Positions 24,688 to 35,094 of a stretch of DNA of 64,000 nucleotides are shown here, piece after piece. Source of the DNA: Sparassis latifolia. Taxonomy: Eukaryota; Basidiomycota; Agaricomycetes; Polyporales; Sparassidaceae. The translations under genes were made by a program, and so were the position numbers. How positions within the stretch are numbered: the first letter of the stretch is position 1; every line of letters starts with the position of its first letter. The stretch lies in assembly GCA_018466975.1 (NCBI GenBank), contig CM031562.1, forward strand, positions 3,596,001 through 3,660,000. The letters are read 5' to 3'. The notes under the pieces were generated by a model. That model saw nothing but the letters and a program-made list of their open reading frames with translations, was not told the DNA's origin and did no database searches.

Positions 24688-26419
24688 TGTCGTGATGCTA
24701 GTCGTTACGGGAGATATTACCCAGACCTGCGGGGGCTTCTATTGCAATGTGTACAAGACAACCTGTCTGGAACCGCGGGTCAGTTGGCGTAATTATTCCG
24801 CTCAGCTCGTTACGCACCTGAAATTCGCTCTCCTTTCCCAGAAAATGAGAGAAGCTGGAAGGAAAATATGGACCAACTCCTGAGTCCACGCAAAGGATTG
24901 TTTAGGTCCTGAGAGTAAGAAGGAGAGAAGTGGGAAGCATTTAGCGATGCAGAGACGCAAAAAGAGAGAGACTCAGTATGGGGACGGTACACTGCCATAG
25001 GGACGCTTTGCCGGCCGTTGCCGTTACTGACACACCTCCCACCTGTCATGATCATCTCAATCCTATCCACTCACAATTTTTGTTCTCCAGAGGTATCATC
25101 GTACTTAAATGATATAGTCTCAAGTCCATCCTCCAGACACGGACAGATCGTTGTAACCTATTGGAGACGTGATCTGTGGTGACAGCGACATGAAACCCGA
25201 CCGACTAATCTTACCGTGACTCGTATCTCGTTTCCCCCATGTGGAGATCGGAGCTCTGCTTAAAGCTATGTGTCTGCGTCTTGGAGCACCGTTGACAACG
25301 AAAACTACCAGCCCTACCCTATCTTACAGTGCCCTCTTTTGCTTTGTCTTTACTCCAGCGGGCTAGATTTGTGAGCTCGAAGGCACCTTGTCCAGCGCCA
25401 GGGCGAAGGTGTATGTCTTCACGCCATTCTCCATCCTTCTTTTCCTTGTTTCATCCACTCGTATTTCTTACCTGCGGAGCAAGATGCAACGCTGATTCCC
25501 GGGTACACTCTTGCCAGCAATCGACTGGAAGCTCGCGATGTGGGTAGTCGCCATCATTCGTTTGAACTTGAATGGGTGTCTTGTCGTATTATCTTTCCAG
25601 AGAAAACCTCTGCAGAGAATGGCATCCTAGAGCTGCTTTCTATGTCTCACGCAGAGAGAAAAACTCTCTTCTCATGAATCAAGAAGGTTTGGCCCCCATC
25701 GCACTATCTGCCATGCGAACATTTTGACTCGACTGGAGTCACTTCGGAACCTACAGGCTGAAGGACAAGTTCTACTATTCGACCCGGAAACAGTACTACA
25801 ACTTACACAAATAAGTATGATACCCTCCAGATGTTTGAACCTGGTTCATTCATGTACGTCCGCTCTCCCTGATAATCCTGAGCTACGTCCACGACATGAC
25901 AGAAGCACAGCAGATGCTGGACGCGGGTATCTGTGACTGAAGGTGCATGCTGCCCAACCTGCATCAATCCATGAATTGCTGAGTTGTCTACATCTGCAGC
26001 TAACTCCGGCGATGCCTGTTGGTGCTATGGTTTGGCCAGTACCTGTGAATTGAATTTCTCGAGCTTAGAATTCCCCTTGCGCTAGTATATTGTCCTCCCG
26101 GTTCTACTTCCAATTGAACCGGATGTCGGACGGCGCTTCTGTCCCCTCGTGAGGCCGGTTGTGCACATCACCGAGGTCGATATATTAAATTGAGGCAAAA
26201 TATTGCACATCTGGGCTGTGCTGGGCGAGGTGAATTTCTTTAACCAATGGAACGATTGGTCAGCGTTTCATCTCATCCCCACGTTTTCTGACAAGTGCTG
26301 TATTTTTGGCGACAGGCATTGTAGGAGGCATTGATTGGCTGTGCGCGATCTACACATCAATCATAGCATTCCCCGACACATTTTCGAATATCATCTGTGA
26401 ATCTTGCATGAACAAGGTT
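24688..26419. other. Intergenic, 1.7 kb
   Basis: The first part is the probable promoter of the NIPA gene. Around 25680-25940 one frame (25724-25936) and a neighbouring frame read like coding exons (for instance FGTYRLKDKFYYSTRKQYYN; YVHDMTEAQQMLDAG). However, stops and frame changes prevent a model and I recognise no family. It may be a decayed gene. Confidence 0.4.
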
Positions 26420-27127
26420 CACACCAGCGACATACACCATCTACCTCTTGCTCGCGTTCTTGAACGCCTCTGTCTCAGCAATGGGAGACACTCCGCAGTC
26501 GAATGCATAGTGCAGAGCAAATAGCGCACACACCTCCAAGGAGTTCCATCCGACCAACATGTATGCCTTACGATCGTCCGAGTCTACGAACGCCCACATG
26601 CCATCTGAAGAGTCCGGATCCGCATGTATCATCGCTAACATCTTGTCTACAGCTGCTCAAAACTGCGCTCTATCTGCGTCGGCTTTCAGGACCATTTCTC
26701 CCTGGGATGACCATTAGTTCCTGCCAACGGAAATGTAAACAGAATGCACCATCTCAGTCACAGGCGCGTGGGTTATCGCTTGCGAGAACTTCTTCAAGGG
26801 CATCAAGTATGATGTGGGCGGGGCAGTAGTGATCTCCCCAATCTTCTGCGGGAAGTCACCGTATGCCTCTGGCCAGACAAAATCCTTGGGTAGGAATCCT
26901 TGACCGAAGTCTACATGCCTGGTAAGTAAGAACGCACATATCGGCAAAGACTGCGCACGCAAAACCCAAAAGAGCTACATCTGGTCTTCGACGCAAAGGC
27001 CGTACGACTGGTGGACGAGCCCACCTGCTCGTACGCCGTTGCGCAGCTCGCGATGCAGCTCTGACCTCGCAATGTAGGCGTCAGTCACCTGCATGCGCAT
27101 GAGCTCGACGACGGTTTGCTCGGACAT
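26420..27127 (-). pseudogene. Decayed ABM-like dimeric alpha/beta-barrel protein gene
   Basis: The minus strand reads MSEQTVVELMRMQVTDAYIA...GGLVHQSYGLCVEDQM, then HVDFGQGFLPKDFVWPEAYG, THAPVTEMVHS, an apparent intron, GEMVLKADADRAQF, AAVDKMLAMIHADPD and MWAFVDSDDRKAYMLVGWNS. The pattern of two ferredoxin-like units, each ending in '..D....Y.L.GW.S', resembles the tandem antibiotic-biosynthesis-monooxygenase / stress-responsive dimeric barrel proteins of fungi. That assignment is by eye and moderate. At least two in-frame stops occur: TAG at 26977-26975 after VEDQM, and TGA at 26659-26657 after AQF. Neither is removed by a plausible intron. Frame and flow are otherwise preserved, so decay is recent. 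The 3' limit is approximate. Confidence 0.6.
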
Positions 27128-28340
27128 CTTCGCTGCTTTCGCTGTACTGCGAGTTGTCTGTGTGGAGGCGGTGTGTGATGGTTATGCTGTGGAGGGCATT
27201 CAGTTATTCTCGCTATGCACCCCGAGTACTCTTATTCATATATTACCGAGTTTCGAGAACATGAATTGGTCATGCTGCCAAGTGCTGGCTGCTTTCTTTG
27301 GGTGGTCACTATCATATGCATGTGTTGAGATATCCTCCCTGTGTGAACCCGTGTGTGAAGAGAGCATTGTCATGTAGTTTCATGCCGTGCACTGCGGAGA
27401 ACCTGAGTAATTAAGCCCCCGAGATAACGATCCTACGGCGATCGAATCTGATTAGATAACTCCTACGCACGTTTCAGCATCAACCTCTCAACCTCACACT
27501 ATGATCATGATGAAGCCAGGCGCAAGGCTAACGGCCTTGGCGTGGCGGTAATTATCACAGAACTGTTCTTTCAGACTGCGTTGAAACCCTCACATGGCCT
27601 CTAATTTCCTCAGATTGAGGTCAGTCGCGAGTGTGCTGAGGGTGGTTTCAGATAGGCTGGAGCGCTCAGGCATTTATCCTCGGACCATGAAAACTACCAC
27701 AATGCGCGGTTTAGAGCGGCGTACATCATCATCGAGCCCAACGTGACGGGATGCTTTCAGTATGACCAGGTATTGACGAAAACGGACGAATCGAACACAC
27801 CCGGCTTGCCACCTACTCACCAAAATCATTCTTCTGGTAGACCAGTGAAGTATTGTCTCGTGAAGGTCTCGCGACGCACTGCAGCTCTTCGACAAGTTGT
27901 TTCTGGAATCTGAATCTGCCATAATATTTAATCACTGACAAGTTAGGATGTGCCACTGTTGGACGACGCTCAAAGCCATTGTTATTTCACCTTGGTGAGT
28001 TTCTGGCTTTGCCGAATGCCGACCCTAGCCAGAACAGCAACGGCGCAACGGCGCAACCTCTGCGCATGCGTCCATTAGCGCCTGAAGGCAGGCCAGCCAT
28101 CCAATCATATCGCTCAAGTTACAGAAGATGCTATGTGGCATTTGCCTAGACCACAGGTTGCCACCGGTTCCTTGCCCCGCAAGGGCTTGCATTCTCACAT
28201 ACGTAGCGCTGATCGATCCGAGGCATCACTGCGGAAGGAGTGTGCAGAGGACGGCACGGCATGCTCGCGCAGCACGCTGGTCCAGGAGTTGCTGGCCGGT
28301 TTGCGGTCTCGCTGTCGTCTTGGCATTTAACAAAAGGACA
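27128..28340. other. Intergenic, 1.2 kb
   Basis: Lies between the ABM-like pseudogene start (-) and the DOMON/b561 gene (+). A short minus-strand frame (27922-27674, MADSDSRNNLSKS...) is not recognisable. No repeats or RNA genes seen. Confidence 0.45.
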
Positions 28341-28347
28341 TATAAAA
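28341..28347 (+). promoter_or_regulatory. TATA box
   Basis: tataaaa, 60 bases before the ATG at 28401, in a position consistent with the core promoter of the DOMON/cytochrome b561 gene. Confidence 0.55.
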
Positions 28348-28400
28348 AGAAAGTCCGGTATTTGTACCTCTCTTCTCCCCCACTAGATAGTGCAGGTACG

Positions 28401-30136
28401 ATGCGCGCATTTCTTGTTCTGTTATTAGAGCTTTTCTGCACTGGTGCGACTTGGGCGCAGACCCTGGGCAGCAGGGTAAGTCTGCATATCGTTCCGAGAC
28501 CGGACTCTGATATCACCATGCCCACAATTATCTGGCTGGTCAGGCTGCCAACACAGATTTCACGGGGGATATAGCTTGCACAGATGTTATGTGCATCTCA
28601 GCTCTTGTCAATGGGTCGACCGTTCAATGTTAGTGAAGACAATTAAATTATTCCGATGTCGTGCCGCATTGATGTACCTCTTCGTCAGACGTTTTGCAGA
28701 CGACGAACGCGGCGCCGTTGGGTTATATGGCCATGTCCGTTCTTTTTGCTTATTTCCTGATCAGCACTCACATATTGGCAACCATTTTCAGTGGTCTCGG
28801 AACCGTCATGGCCAAGAGCCCAATGGTCGTAATGTGGTCGAACTCGGATGGAACCATCACGCTCTCCCAGCGCGAATCCTCATCTCATGCCATGCCGACG
28901 GTAGTCGCCAATCCACCCTTTACTGCGACATCAGACCCGAACCTGAGCTCTCTGAGTGGCTCAAACGAGAAGTTCGCGTACACGATGCCTGTATGTCTTC
29001 ACCCGGCAAACACTCCCTGCCCATTGACTATACACTCTCTAGCTGAACACTTCCGCCACGACCCAAAAGATCATCTACGCCTTCGGCACTGAGAACCCAG
29101 GCTCCTCCTCCGCTTCTGCATCCATCGCCCAGCACATTGTTGCGAGCACCCTGCAGCTGAACCTAGCCCAGCCCGTCAGCGCCGCCTCCCTTACGAACTT
29201 CACGGACCCTGTCACCAACTCCCCCAGTGGTGGCACGGTCACACTCGGGTTACTACCATTCGAGAAGCTGATCGTTGCGCACGGGATCATTTGTGTGGTT
29301 GGGTTCCTCGGACTCCTCCCCGCGGGTGCACTGCTCGCGCGGTATTTTAGGACGTTCACTACCAAGTGGTTCAAGGCTCATTGGATCGTGCAATTCGCCC
29401 TCGGTAAGTCTACTTCCCTCGCTCCATTGTCACAAAGCAATGTCCTTCATCACGACTCCTACTTGCAGGCGGAGTGATTATCCTGGTCGGTTGGGGCCTT
29501 GGCATCGCCGCAGTCCAGCAGTCTTTCTCGGGGCACTTCAACGACGACCACAAGAAATGGGGCCTTGCGCTCTTCATTCTCTATATTCTGCAGGTCGTCC
29601 TGGGCGCAGTTATACATTACTGGAAGCCTGGGTTCTTTCCCCTAGGCGGGCGCAGGCCCATCCAGAATTATTTCCATGCAGTATTTGGGCTTGTGATTAT
29701 TGGGCTGTCGTTTTACCAGGTTCGTCCCCTTGAGATGCGGGATCCTTGCAGAACATAACTATGTATCTCGTACTTTCAGGTGCGCACGGGATATCGCGAC
29801 GAGTGGGAAATTTCCACTGGCCGGGGCATATCTAATGCTGCAAACATCGTGTGGTACATCTGGATCGTGGTGCGTTCTGACAAAAACATGGATGTACTAC
29901 GCGCTCATACAATCTCTGATAAGCTTCTCCCCGTACTCTACCTCGTAGGCCTCGCACTCCTTCCTCGGCAGTTTAAGCAGGAGCGCGTGACAAAACCCGA
30001 TCCTTCTGCCTCCTATGTGGACCTGGGCGCAGTGCCGATGACCAAGAGGAACGAGGATTATAGAATAGTGGAGCAACCGCGGCTGGGGGGTGAGGGATAT
30101 GGGGACGACGAGCCAATCGGGCAGTGGTCGAGGTGA
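28401..30136 (+). CDS. Secreted-domain DOMON plus cytochrome b561 membrane protein
   Basis: Predicted transmembrane electron carrier: an outside haem-binding DOMON domain joined to a cytochrome b561 membrane domain, as in fungal cellobiose-dehydrogenase-like iron-reductase proteins. Exon 1 (28401-28475) encodes a signal peptide (MRAFLVLLLELFCTGATWAQ). DOMON part: NTDFTGDIACTDVMCIS, TNAAPLGYMAIGLGTVMAKS after splicing, PMVVMWSNSDGTITLSQR, KIIYAFGTENPG. Membrane part: IVAHGIICVVGFLGLLPAGA, WFKAHWIVQF, GVIILVGWGLGIAAV, FNDDHKKWGLALFILYILQV, NYFHAVFGLVIIGLSFYQ and LPVLYLVGLALLP. The histidines in HG, AHW, DDHKKWG and FHAVFG fit the b561 haem ligands. A short cytosolic tail follows. About six introns are present, each roughly 50-70 bases. 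The substrate is unknown. Confidence 0.9.
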
Positions 30137-30494
30137 GCCACAGACACCATGTTACCACTCCAGCAATTGGGACTATATTCGCCGTATTGTATTATATATC
30201 ATACCAGATGGACGTAGCCTACTTACTACGCACGAGTACCCCGTGCAATGACCCCGAAGGATTTTACTTAATACAATTCATTTCCATACATCTTCACGTA
30301 GACTCTGGCATGCCTAAGTTTCATGCTAGACAGAGCTCGATCGAAGTTCAGAAGCATCCGCACTGTGGACCGTAGTCCGTGATTGGTGGTGTTGAATAAT
30401 GGTGTTCACTGTGGGTCCGACACTGCTTCGTGCCCTAGTCTCCCGTAGGCAGACTACAAAATGATCCCTATGAGTGAGGGAAGGGATGGAATCA
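30137..30494. other. Intergenic spacer
   Basis: Probable 3' untranslated region of the DOMON/b561 gene and plain spacer up to the MITE. No gene seen. Confidence 0.5.
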
Positions 30495-30898
30495 TACTAT
30501 GGCTCACAAGATCGTCGGCATGTCCCCCAAGTCGGCACCTTGCTCAATTAGCCCTTTCCCCTGCCTCTACCACTTAGTTATCTCTCGTATGTATGATTTT
30601 ATAGTACTACATCATTCTTGAGGTTGAACGAGCTCAAACGGATCGGTATTGGAGGAGTCCCTTCTTGACCTGCAATGTAACGCAGACTCACGCTGGCTAG
30701 TCACTGGCCGAAGTCTGCCGCGAGCGTCGGCAGCGGGGTTTCAAGTGGTGGCGTCCACCACGACACGGTCACGACCTTCGCGCATTAGGCTGCCGAGCGG
30801 AGTAACAAAACGGCACGCGTTACTGTCTGTGACATATGCGTTACTTTTGCGTTACTGCCGACTTGGGGGGCATGCCGACGATCTTGTGAGCCATAGTA
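30495..30898. mobile_element. MITE A, 400 bp, TA target duplication
   Basis: Terminal inverted repeats of 41 bases at 30497-30537 and 30856-30896 differ at a single position. They begin ctatggctcacaagatcgtc and end ..aagtcggca. The dinucleotide TA flanks both ends (30495-30496, 30897-30898). The inside has no coding frame. Layout, size and TA duplication point to a non-autonomous Tc1/mariner-like DNA element. The outer six and inner nine bases of the repeat match those of the element at 43414-43604. Confidence 0.8.
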
Positions 30899-31106
30899 TA
30901 CTGTAGCGTAACGACCTTAGGTTCACAGGGTGTGAACCGTGACATGCTGGCTTCACTTAGTTCACAGTTCACAAGTCGGTGTGACATGGGACACTAGTTC
31001 AGTTCACTGGTGCCGTAGGCACCTGTGGCTGGAAATTGGATTTCCCTACTCAAGCTTGATACAACCAGACTGTACAGTAGTACAAGCCAGAGTGATTCTG
31101 CACATG

Positions 31107-31314
31107 TGTAAGCAACTGCGCCTCGGGCTACGAGTGGAAGAGGATAGAAATTGGCTTAATTACATAGAAGCCTGTTGAGCTCCTTATATACTGTAAACTA
31201 AAAGACTAGAAACTACCAGACTGTTCTCGAGACATTGTCCTTACTAATACTAACCCTACGGACCTTTCCCGGACCTTTCCGTAGATGCCGGATTGCTAAT
31301 CTGCACCTCCAACA
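31107..31314 (-). repeat. 3' LTR of the gag-only element
   Basis: 208 bases, tgtaagcaactg...cctccaaca on the plus strand, 207/208 identical to the copy at 32376-32583. Confidence 0.95.
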
Positions 31315-31515
31315 CACCCCCTCAATTCGGCATCTCCAAAATTCATCGGCTATCCATACTTGGAAATCCTGTACCTCGCTATATGCTGTGGGAGCCCTAT
31401 GCTTGTGACAAGAGAGCCACCTGCTACCATCCCGCCAGATCCTTCGACCACGACAGCAGAGCCTATGCTTCGTTCCCAAGGTACTTCCCTTGATTCCCAC
31501 GGTAACCCTAACCCT

Positions 31516-32298
31516 TCAAAATGCAACGTCTCGCAAATCAAAGGCAACCGACACCTTCTCGGCCTTTGCCGAATTCTTTTCGTTGTACCTGCCCGGTAAG
31601 CGACAATCACGAGCAATGTGACCACGCTTTCCGCAATTGTAACATTCCACGTTACGATTTCGATTGTCACGTTCTTTCTGCGCGAATAATGCCATATTCT
31701 CGACTTCTTTTTCATCGTCCGCTTTAGGCAATCCTCTGCGTCGTCCTTCTTCGTCGACTAGAGCACCTGTCACATCTGCTATCTTCAGATCACCCTTGGT
31801 GGCTGTGAGTGTGCCCGCGATATTAGAGTAGTCCTCATGTAGATTGAATATAAGGACATCAGTAACATCTTCGTCTTCGAGTGCAACTCCAATGCCCTTC
31901 AACTTCGCTGCCAAATCGGTAATGCCGCTGATGTAATCCCGGATCGGACACTTGGGATCATGCACGAAATTGTAGAATTGACGCTTGAGGGCGATTCGGT
32001 TCGTGCGGCTATTTTTCTCGTAGACCGCTGCCAATGCTTTCCATGCCGCCGGTCCATCCGCGCAATCACGAATGTAGCCGTACTGGCTCGGATCGACTGT
32101 GAGCCCGATCAGTGTGAGTCCATCTTCCGCTTTCTTCGACCAGTCTCCCAACTTGTCTTTGGCAGGCTTCGACACCTTTCCACTCACAACGTCCCAGCAC
32201 GCGTTGCGCCGCATGACCATGGAAACTGCAAATTTCCAGTCATAGTAATTATCTCCCGTGAGGGTCGGGAGCTTGACATGGGGATTTAGCGATGCCAT
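31516..32298 (-). CDS. Copia-type Gag with zinc knuckle
   Basis: 260-residue structural protein of the LTR element, forming the virus-like particle and binding its RNA. MASLNPHVKLPTLTGDNYYDW opens a UBN2-type gag domain (KFAVSMVMRRNACWDVVSGK, KALAAVYEKNSRTNRIALKR, LTATKGDLKIADVTGALVDE). A single CCHC knuckle follows, CYNCGKRGHIARDC (about residues 220-233). The frame is open from Met to stop with no breaks. In autonomous copia elements the frame would run on into protease and integrase; here it stops after DLRDVAF, and only about 200 bases remain before the 3' LTR. Confidence 0.93.
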   Translation of the reverse strand: MASLNPHVKLPTLTGDNYYDWKFAVSMVMRRNACWDVVSGKVSKPAKDKLGDWSKKAEDGLTLIGLTVDPSQYGYIRDCADGPAAWKALAAVYEKNSRTNRIALKRQFYNFVHDPKCPIRDYISGITDLAAKLKGIGVALEDEDVTDVLIFNLHEDYSNIAGTLTATKGDLKIADVTGALVDEEGRRRGLPKADDEKEVENMALFAQKERDNRNRNVECYNCGKRGHIARDCRLPGRYNEKNSAKAEKVSVAFDLRDVAF

Positions 32299-32363
32299 CT
32301 CGCGTGATAAGATCGAGTGATAAGATATGAGGGAGAGATTAGATATGAACTAGTGTGAGCGCG

Positions 32364-32375
32364 GGGCTCATAACC
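32364..32375 (-). other. Putative primer-binding site
   Basis: Directly adjacent to the 5' LTR. On the coding strand it reads ggttatgagccc, the complement of gggctcataacc, which matches the anticodon arm (CAT) expected of an initiator methionine tRNA. Copia elements are known to prime from a half-tRNA of that kind; its use here is inferred. Confidence 0.6.
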
Positions 32376-32583
32376 TGTAAGCAACTGCGCCTCGGGCTAC
32401 GAGTGGAAGAGGATAGAAATTGGCTTAACTACATAGAAGCCTGTTGAGCTCCTTATATACTGTAAACTAAAAGACTAGAAACTACCAGACTGTTCTCGAG
32501 ACATTGTCCTTACTAATACTAACCCTACGGACCTTTCCCGGACCTTTCCGTAGATGCCGGATTGCTAATCTGCACCTCCAACA
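32376..32583 (-). repeat. 5' LTR of the gag-only element
   Basis: 208 bases. Relative to the element's coding strand this is the upstream LTR; it should hold the promoter for the gag transcript. Confidence 0.95.
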
Positions 32584-32588
32584 ACATG

Positions 32589-33512
32589 CACACATCTGGG
32601 TCAGCCATGTCAAAGTCATTCAGAACGGCACGCATACAGGCAACAGATAAGCGCCCGCCAACGGATATTTAGCGCCCGTGACCATTCTGTTGGCCGCACG
32701 TTCACAATTACCTGTGACCCGTGACAAGCGCCCAAATAGGTTCAGTTCACAAGGGCTGTGACCCGTGACTGAACCTAAGGTCGTTTCACTAAGGTCTGCT
32801 TCAATACGCGCCCCCTTAGCTGTAGTACACGATTTCACTCGTGATGAGCCATGCCGAAGGGATGCCGGTGATCCGGCAATGTGCCGGCCGCGGTTCCTGA
32901 CTGAAAACGGCAGACGTGTTCTTGACGCGCTCTCCCTGGTATGGTGTGTTTTACGAGATTCTGAAGTTTAAAAGGCTTGAACACAGTGCAGGAATGATCT
33001 GGTTCAGTTCTGTGACAACCAGGGATTACTATTGGTGTGGGCCATAGGGGGAGATGTTGCAACATAGTAGATTAACATGTTCTCTGTCACCCCTCCCGGT
33101 TTGCAGGTACCTGCGACCTCCTCCGAGTCTGTTGTACCGCCAGTTCCTCCACTTTGCAGTTTGGAAGGATGAGCCTACCACTGCGCATGCTGGTCTGTCC
33201 CATATACTCGTCTCCGGGTTTTCGGACAACACCTCTGCGCGCGACGCGTCGTGGATGCCAGATCTATGCACGCGTTTCTGAGATCAAATTTTCGGAACAT
33301 CCCGAATTCGTGTACTGCGGTTTGACCCTCGCCAATTGAAGCAGACTATTCGTGCCCGCAGGTTTCCTACTTACCTCATACTGACGGCCATCTACTCCAG
33401 GTTGCACTTGTGTCGTTCTATACAGTGGTTGTGTCAAGGCATGGGGCATTTTCTGATTCTGCATATGCTGGAACATCTACTTATGACTTATCTTTCAGGT
33501 ACGCCGAATTTA
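32589..33512. other. Spacer between the mobile-element nest and the kinase gene
   Basis: Contains the right arm of the inverted-repeat unit (to 32785), then sequence without a recognisable gene. Pyrimidine-rich stretches before 33513 may be the leader of the APH-like kinase gene. Confidence 0.45.
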
Positions 33513-34467
33513 ATGGCAAGCGATGCAGACAGCGGTCGCCGCGTGCTGTGTCTGTATTCTCCACTTATGTGAGTTAATGACTATACGAAGAGACCCGTAG
33601 ACTAACGTTAACGGCAATAGGACGAAGCCTCGGAGTCCTTATAAGACTGGACGCGTTTCATTCGTGTTGTCCATATGGCTGCGCGTTCCTCCCTGGTTTC
33701 GGATGCTAGGTTACAAGTGTCTAATGCTTTTGGGCCAAAAGTTTTACAGCAAGGCATCCGCATTCGTGCAGCGCCTCCCATTCAATATGTATGCGAAGTA
33801 TGGGTACAATGTTCGATACGCTGAAGCCGTGACGATGAAATACGTCAAAGAAAACACTTCGATTCCGGTTCCCGCCGTCTTAGACGTTTTGCGAGATGAT
33901 GGTGGTGTCTTCATTCTTATGACACGTCTTCCTGGTATTTCGTTTGGAGGAAACTACAGATTGGGAGAATTGTCTGCCACAGATTCATCTTCCTTCGAGG
34001 AGACACTGCGGGATTGGTTCGCACAGCTTCGCTCATTGCCTGCACCATCCAACGCCATATCTTCCATTGACGGCTCCCCTTGCCGCTCCTATCGAATCAA
34101 TCACCAGTCAGATATTGGGCCGTTTACATCCGAGGAGGATTTTCTCGCATCCTTCTTCGAGAAAATGCCAAGGCGGTTTCATGATGACCTTCATGCAAAG
34201 ATGAAGGATCTGTACAGCCCTCACCAGATCTGCCTTACTCATGGTGATCTCAATCCCTCCAATTTACTTTTTCACCATGGACATCTGTCCGGATGGATAG
34301 ACTGGGAGTGTGCTGGGTGGTTCCCCGAGTACTGGGACTACACCTACGCCTTATACAATCGGGAGATGTACACGGAGTGGTGCGAGCTTTTCACCCGAAT
34401 ATTTCCACATTATGAGAAGGAGTTGGAACTTGAGAAGGCCTTTTGGGCGGTCTGCAATCCCTGGTAA
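33513..34467 (+). CDS. Aminoglycoside phosphotransferase-like small-molecule kinase
   Basis: Member of the APH / choline-kinase-like superfamily that is greatly expanded in mushrooms; the substrate is unknown and antibiotic resistance should not be inferred. Two exons: 33513-33568 (MASDADSGRRVLCLYSPLM) and 33621-34467, joined by an intron with a gactaac branch point; about 300 residues. N-lobe features: VRYAEAVTMKYVKENTSIPVP and a hinge VFILMTRLPG. Catalytic loop: LTHGDLNPSNLLF (Asp and Asn of the Brenner motif). Metal-binding aspartate: WIDWECAGWFPEYWDY. The C-terminus AFWAVCNPW is typical. All key residues are present, so it is probably active. It sits 0.9 kb from the mobile-element nest but is intact. 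Confidence 0.85.
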
Positions 34468-35094
34468 TCGTCATGTACTGGTGAGTAACCGTCTAGAATT
34501 CAGTGAATGCAGACTGAAGGGTACGTAACAGTTGTTTGGCCATATATTAATGGCCCTGGAGCCATGTATTCAGACCTTGTCTTCCTCGTTTTCAGTCACT
34601 TCGAGTCCAGTGCGTCTGGATTTGTGCTTATTTTCTCATTTTCGTCACGTCTATTCAATCACCCAAAGATAGGTAGAAGTTCCCTGCTTCAATCTACTTG
34701 GTTTCTTGGGATATGCGTGGTCGAAGTATCCCGAACGGTCAGTTCCATGTTGCCTTCGTGATATTGTCTCAGTTTTGTCAGTTACAAAGTTGCGATACAA
34801 ACCAGAGTACACAGGTACTTTGTCATTTCGCTAGACCGACAACTGGACATGTATTCTGTAATTCCGCACTTTGCCAGTCCTCAAATTCACCCCTACTCTT
34901 AGTGTAGATGATAACCATTTTGTCCCGGACCAACGTACGTCAGAATCTAATATGCCAGGAAAGCTACACCACCAACCCACTCATCACGCAACACCATAAA
35001 CAATGTAGAGTATAAATACACTAAAACATTCCCTAGCAAGACAAACAATCCGCCGCGTGATCAAAGAGAGAACACAACGACGGAAGAGAGAAGG
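34468..35094. other. Convergent intergenic spacer
   Basis: Lies between the stops of the APH-like kinase (+) and the NIMA kinase (-); 3' untranslated regions expected. No gene seen. Confidence 0.5.

Larger units (their letters stand above)
31102..32588 (-). mobile_element. Gag-only copia-type LTR retrotransposon (TR-GAG-like)
   Basis: Two 208-base LTRs (31107-31314 and 32376-32583) begin TG, end CA and differ at one base (T/C at 31160). The 5-base target duplication acatg is perfect (31102-31106 and 32584-32588). The coding strand is minus: the 5' LTR is the right one. Next to it (32375-32364, minus sense) is ggttatgagccc, a likely primer site. Next to the left LTR is a purine-rich tract (minus sense gagggggtg at about 31323-31315). 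The 1061-base interior encodes only Gag; protease, integrase and reverse transcriptase are absent. Such elements must move with enzymes of an autonomous copia relative. Confidence 0.92.
30910..32785. repeat. Inverted-repeat unit split by the LTR element
   Basis: aacgaccttaggttca at 30910-30925 is mirrored by tgaacctaaggtcgtt at 32770-32785. Inside both arms short gttcac/gtgaac and gtgaccc motifs recur. Without the LTR element and one target copy the unit would be about 394 bp, the size of a MITE. No clean target duplication was found, so its class is unknown. Confidence 0.5.

Noticed and set aside
33664..34467. Antibiotic-resistance gene or horizontal transfer from bacteria
   Set aside because: The APH-like fold is widespread in mushrooms; this copy has a fungal intron and a family-typical fungal C-terminus.
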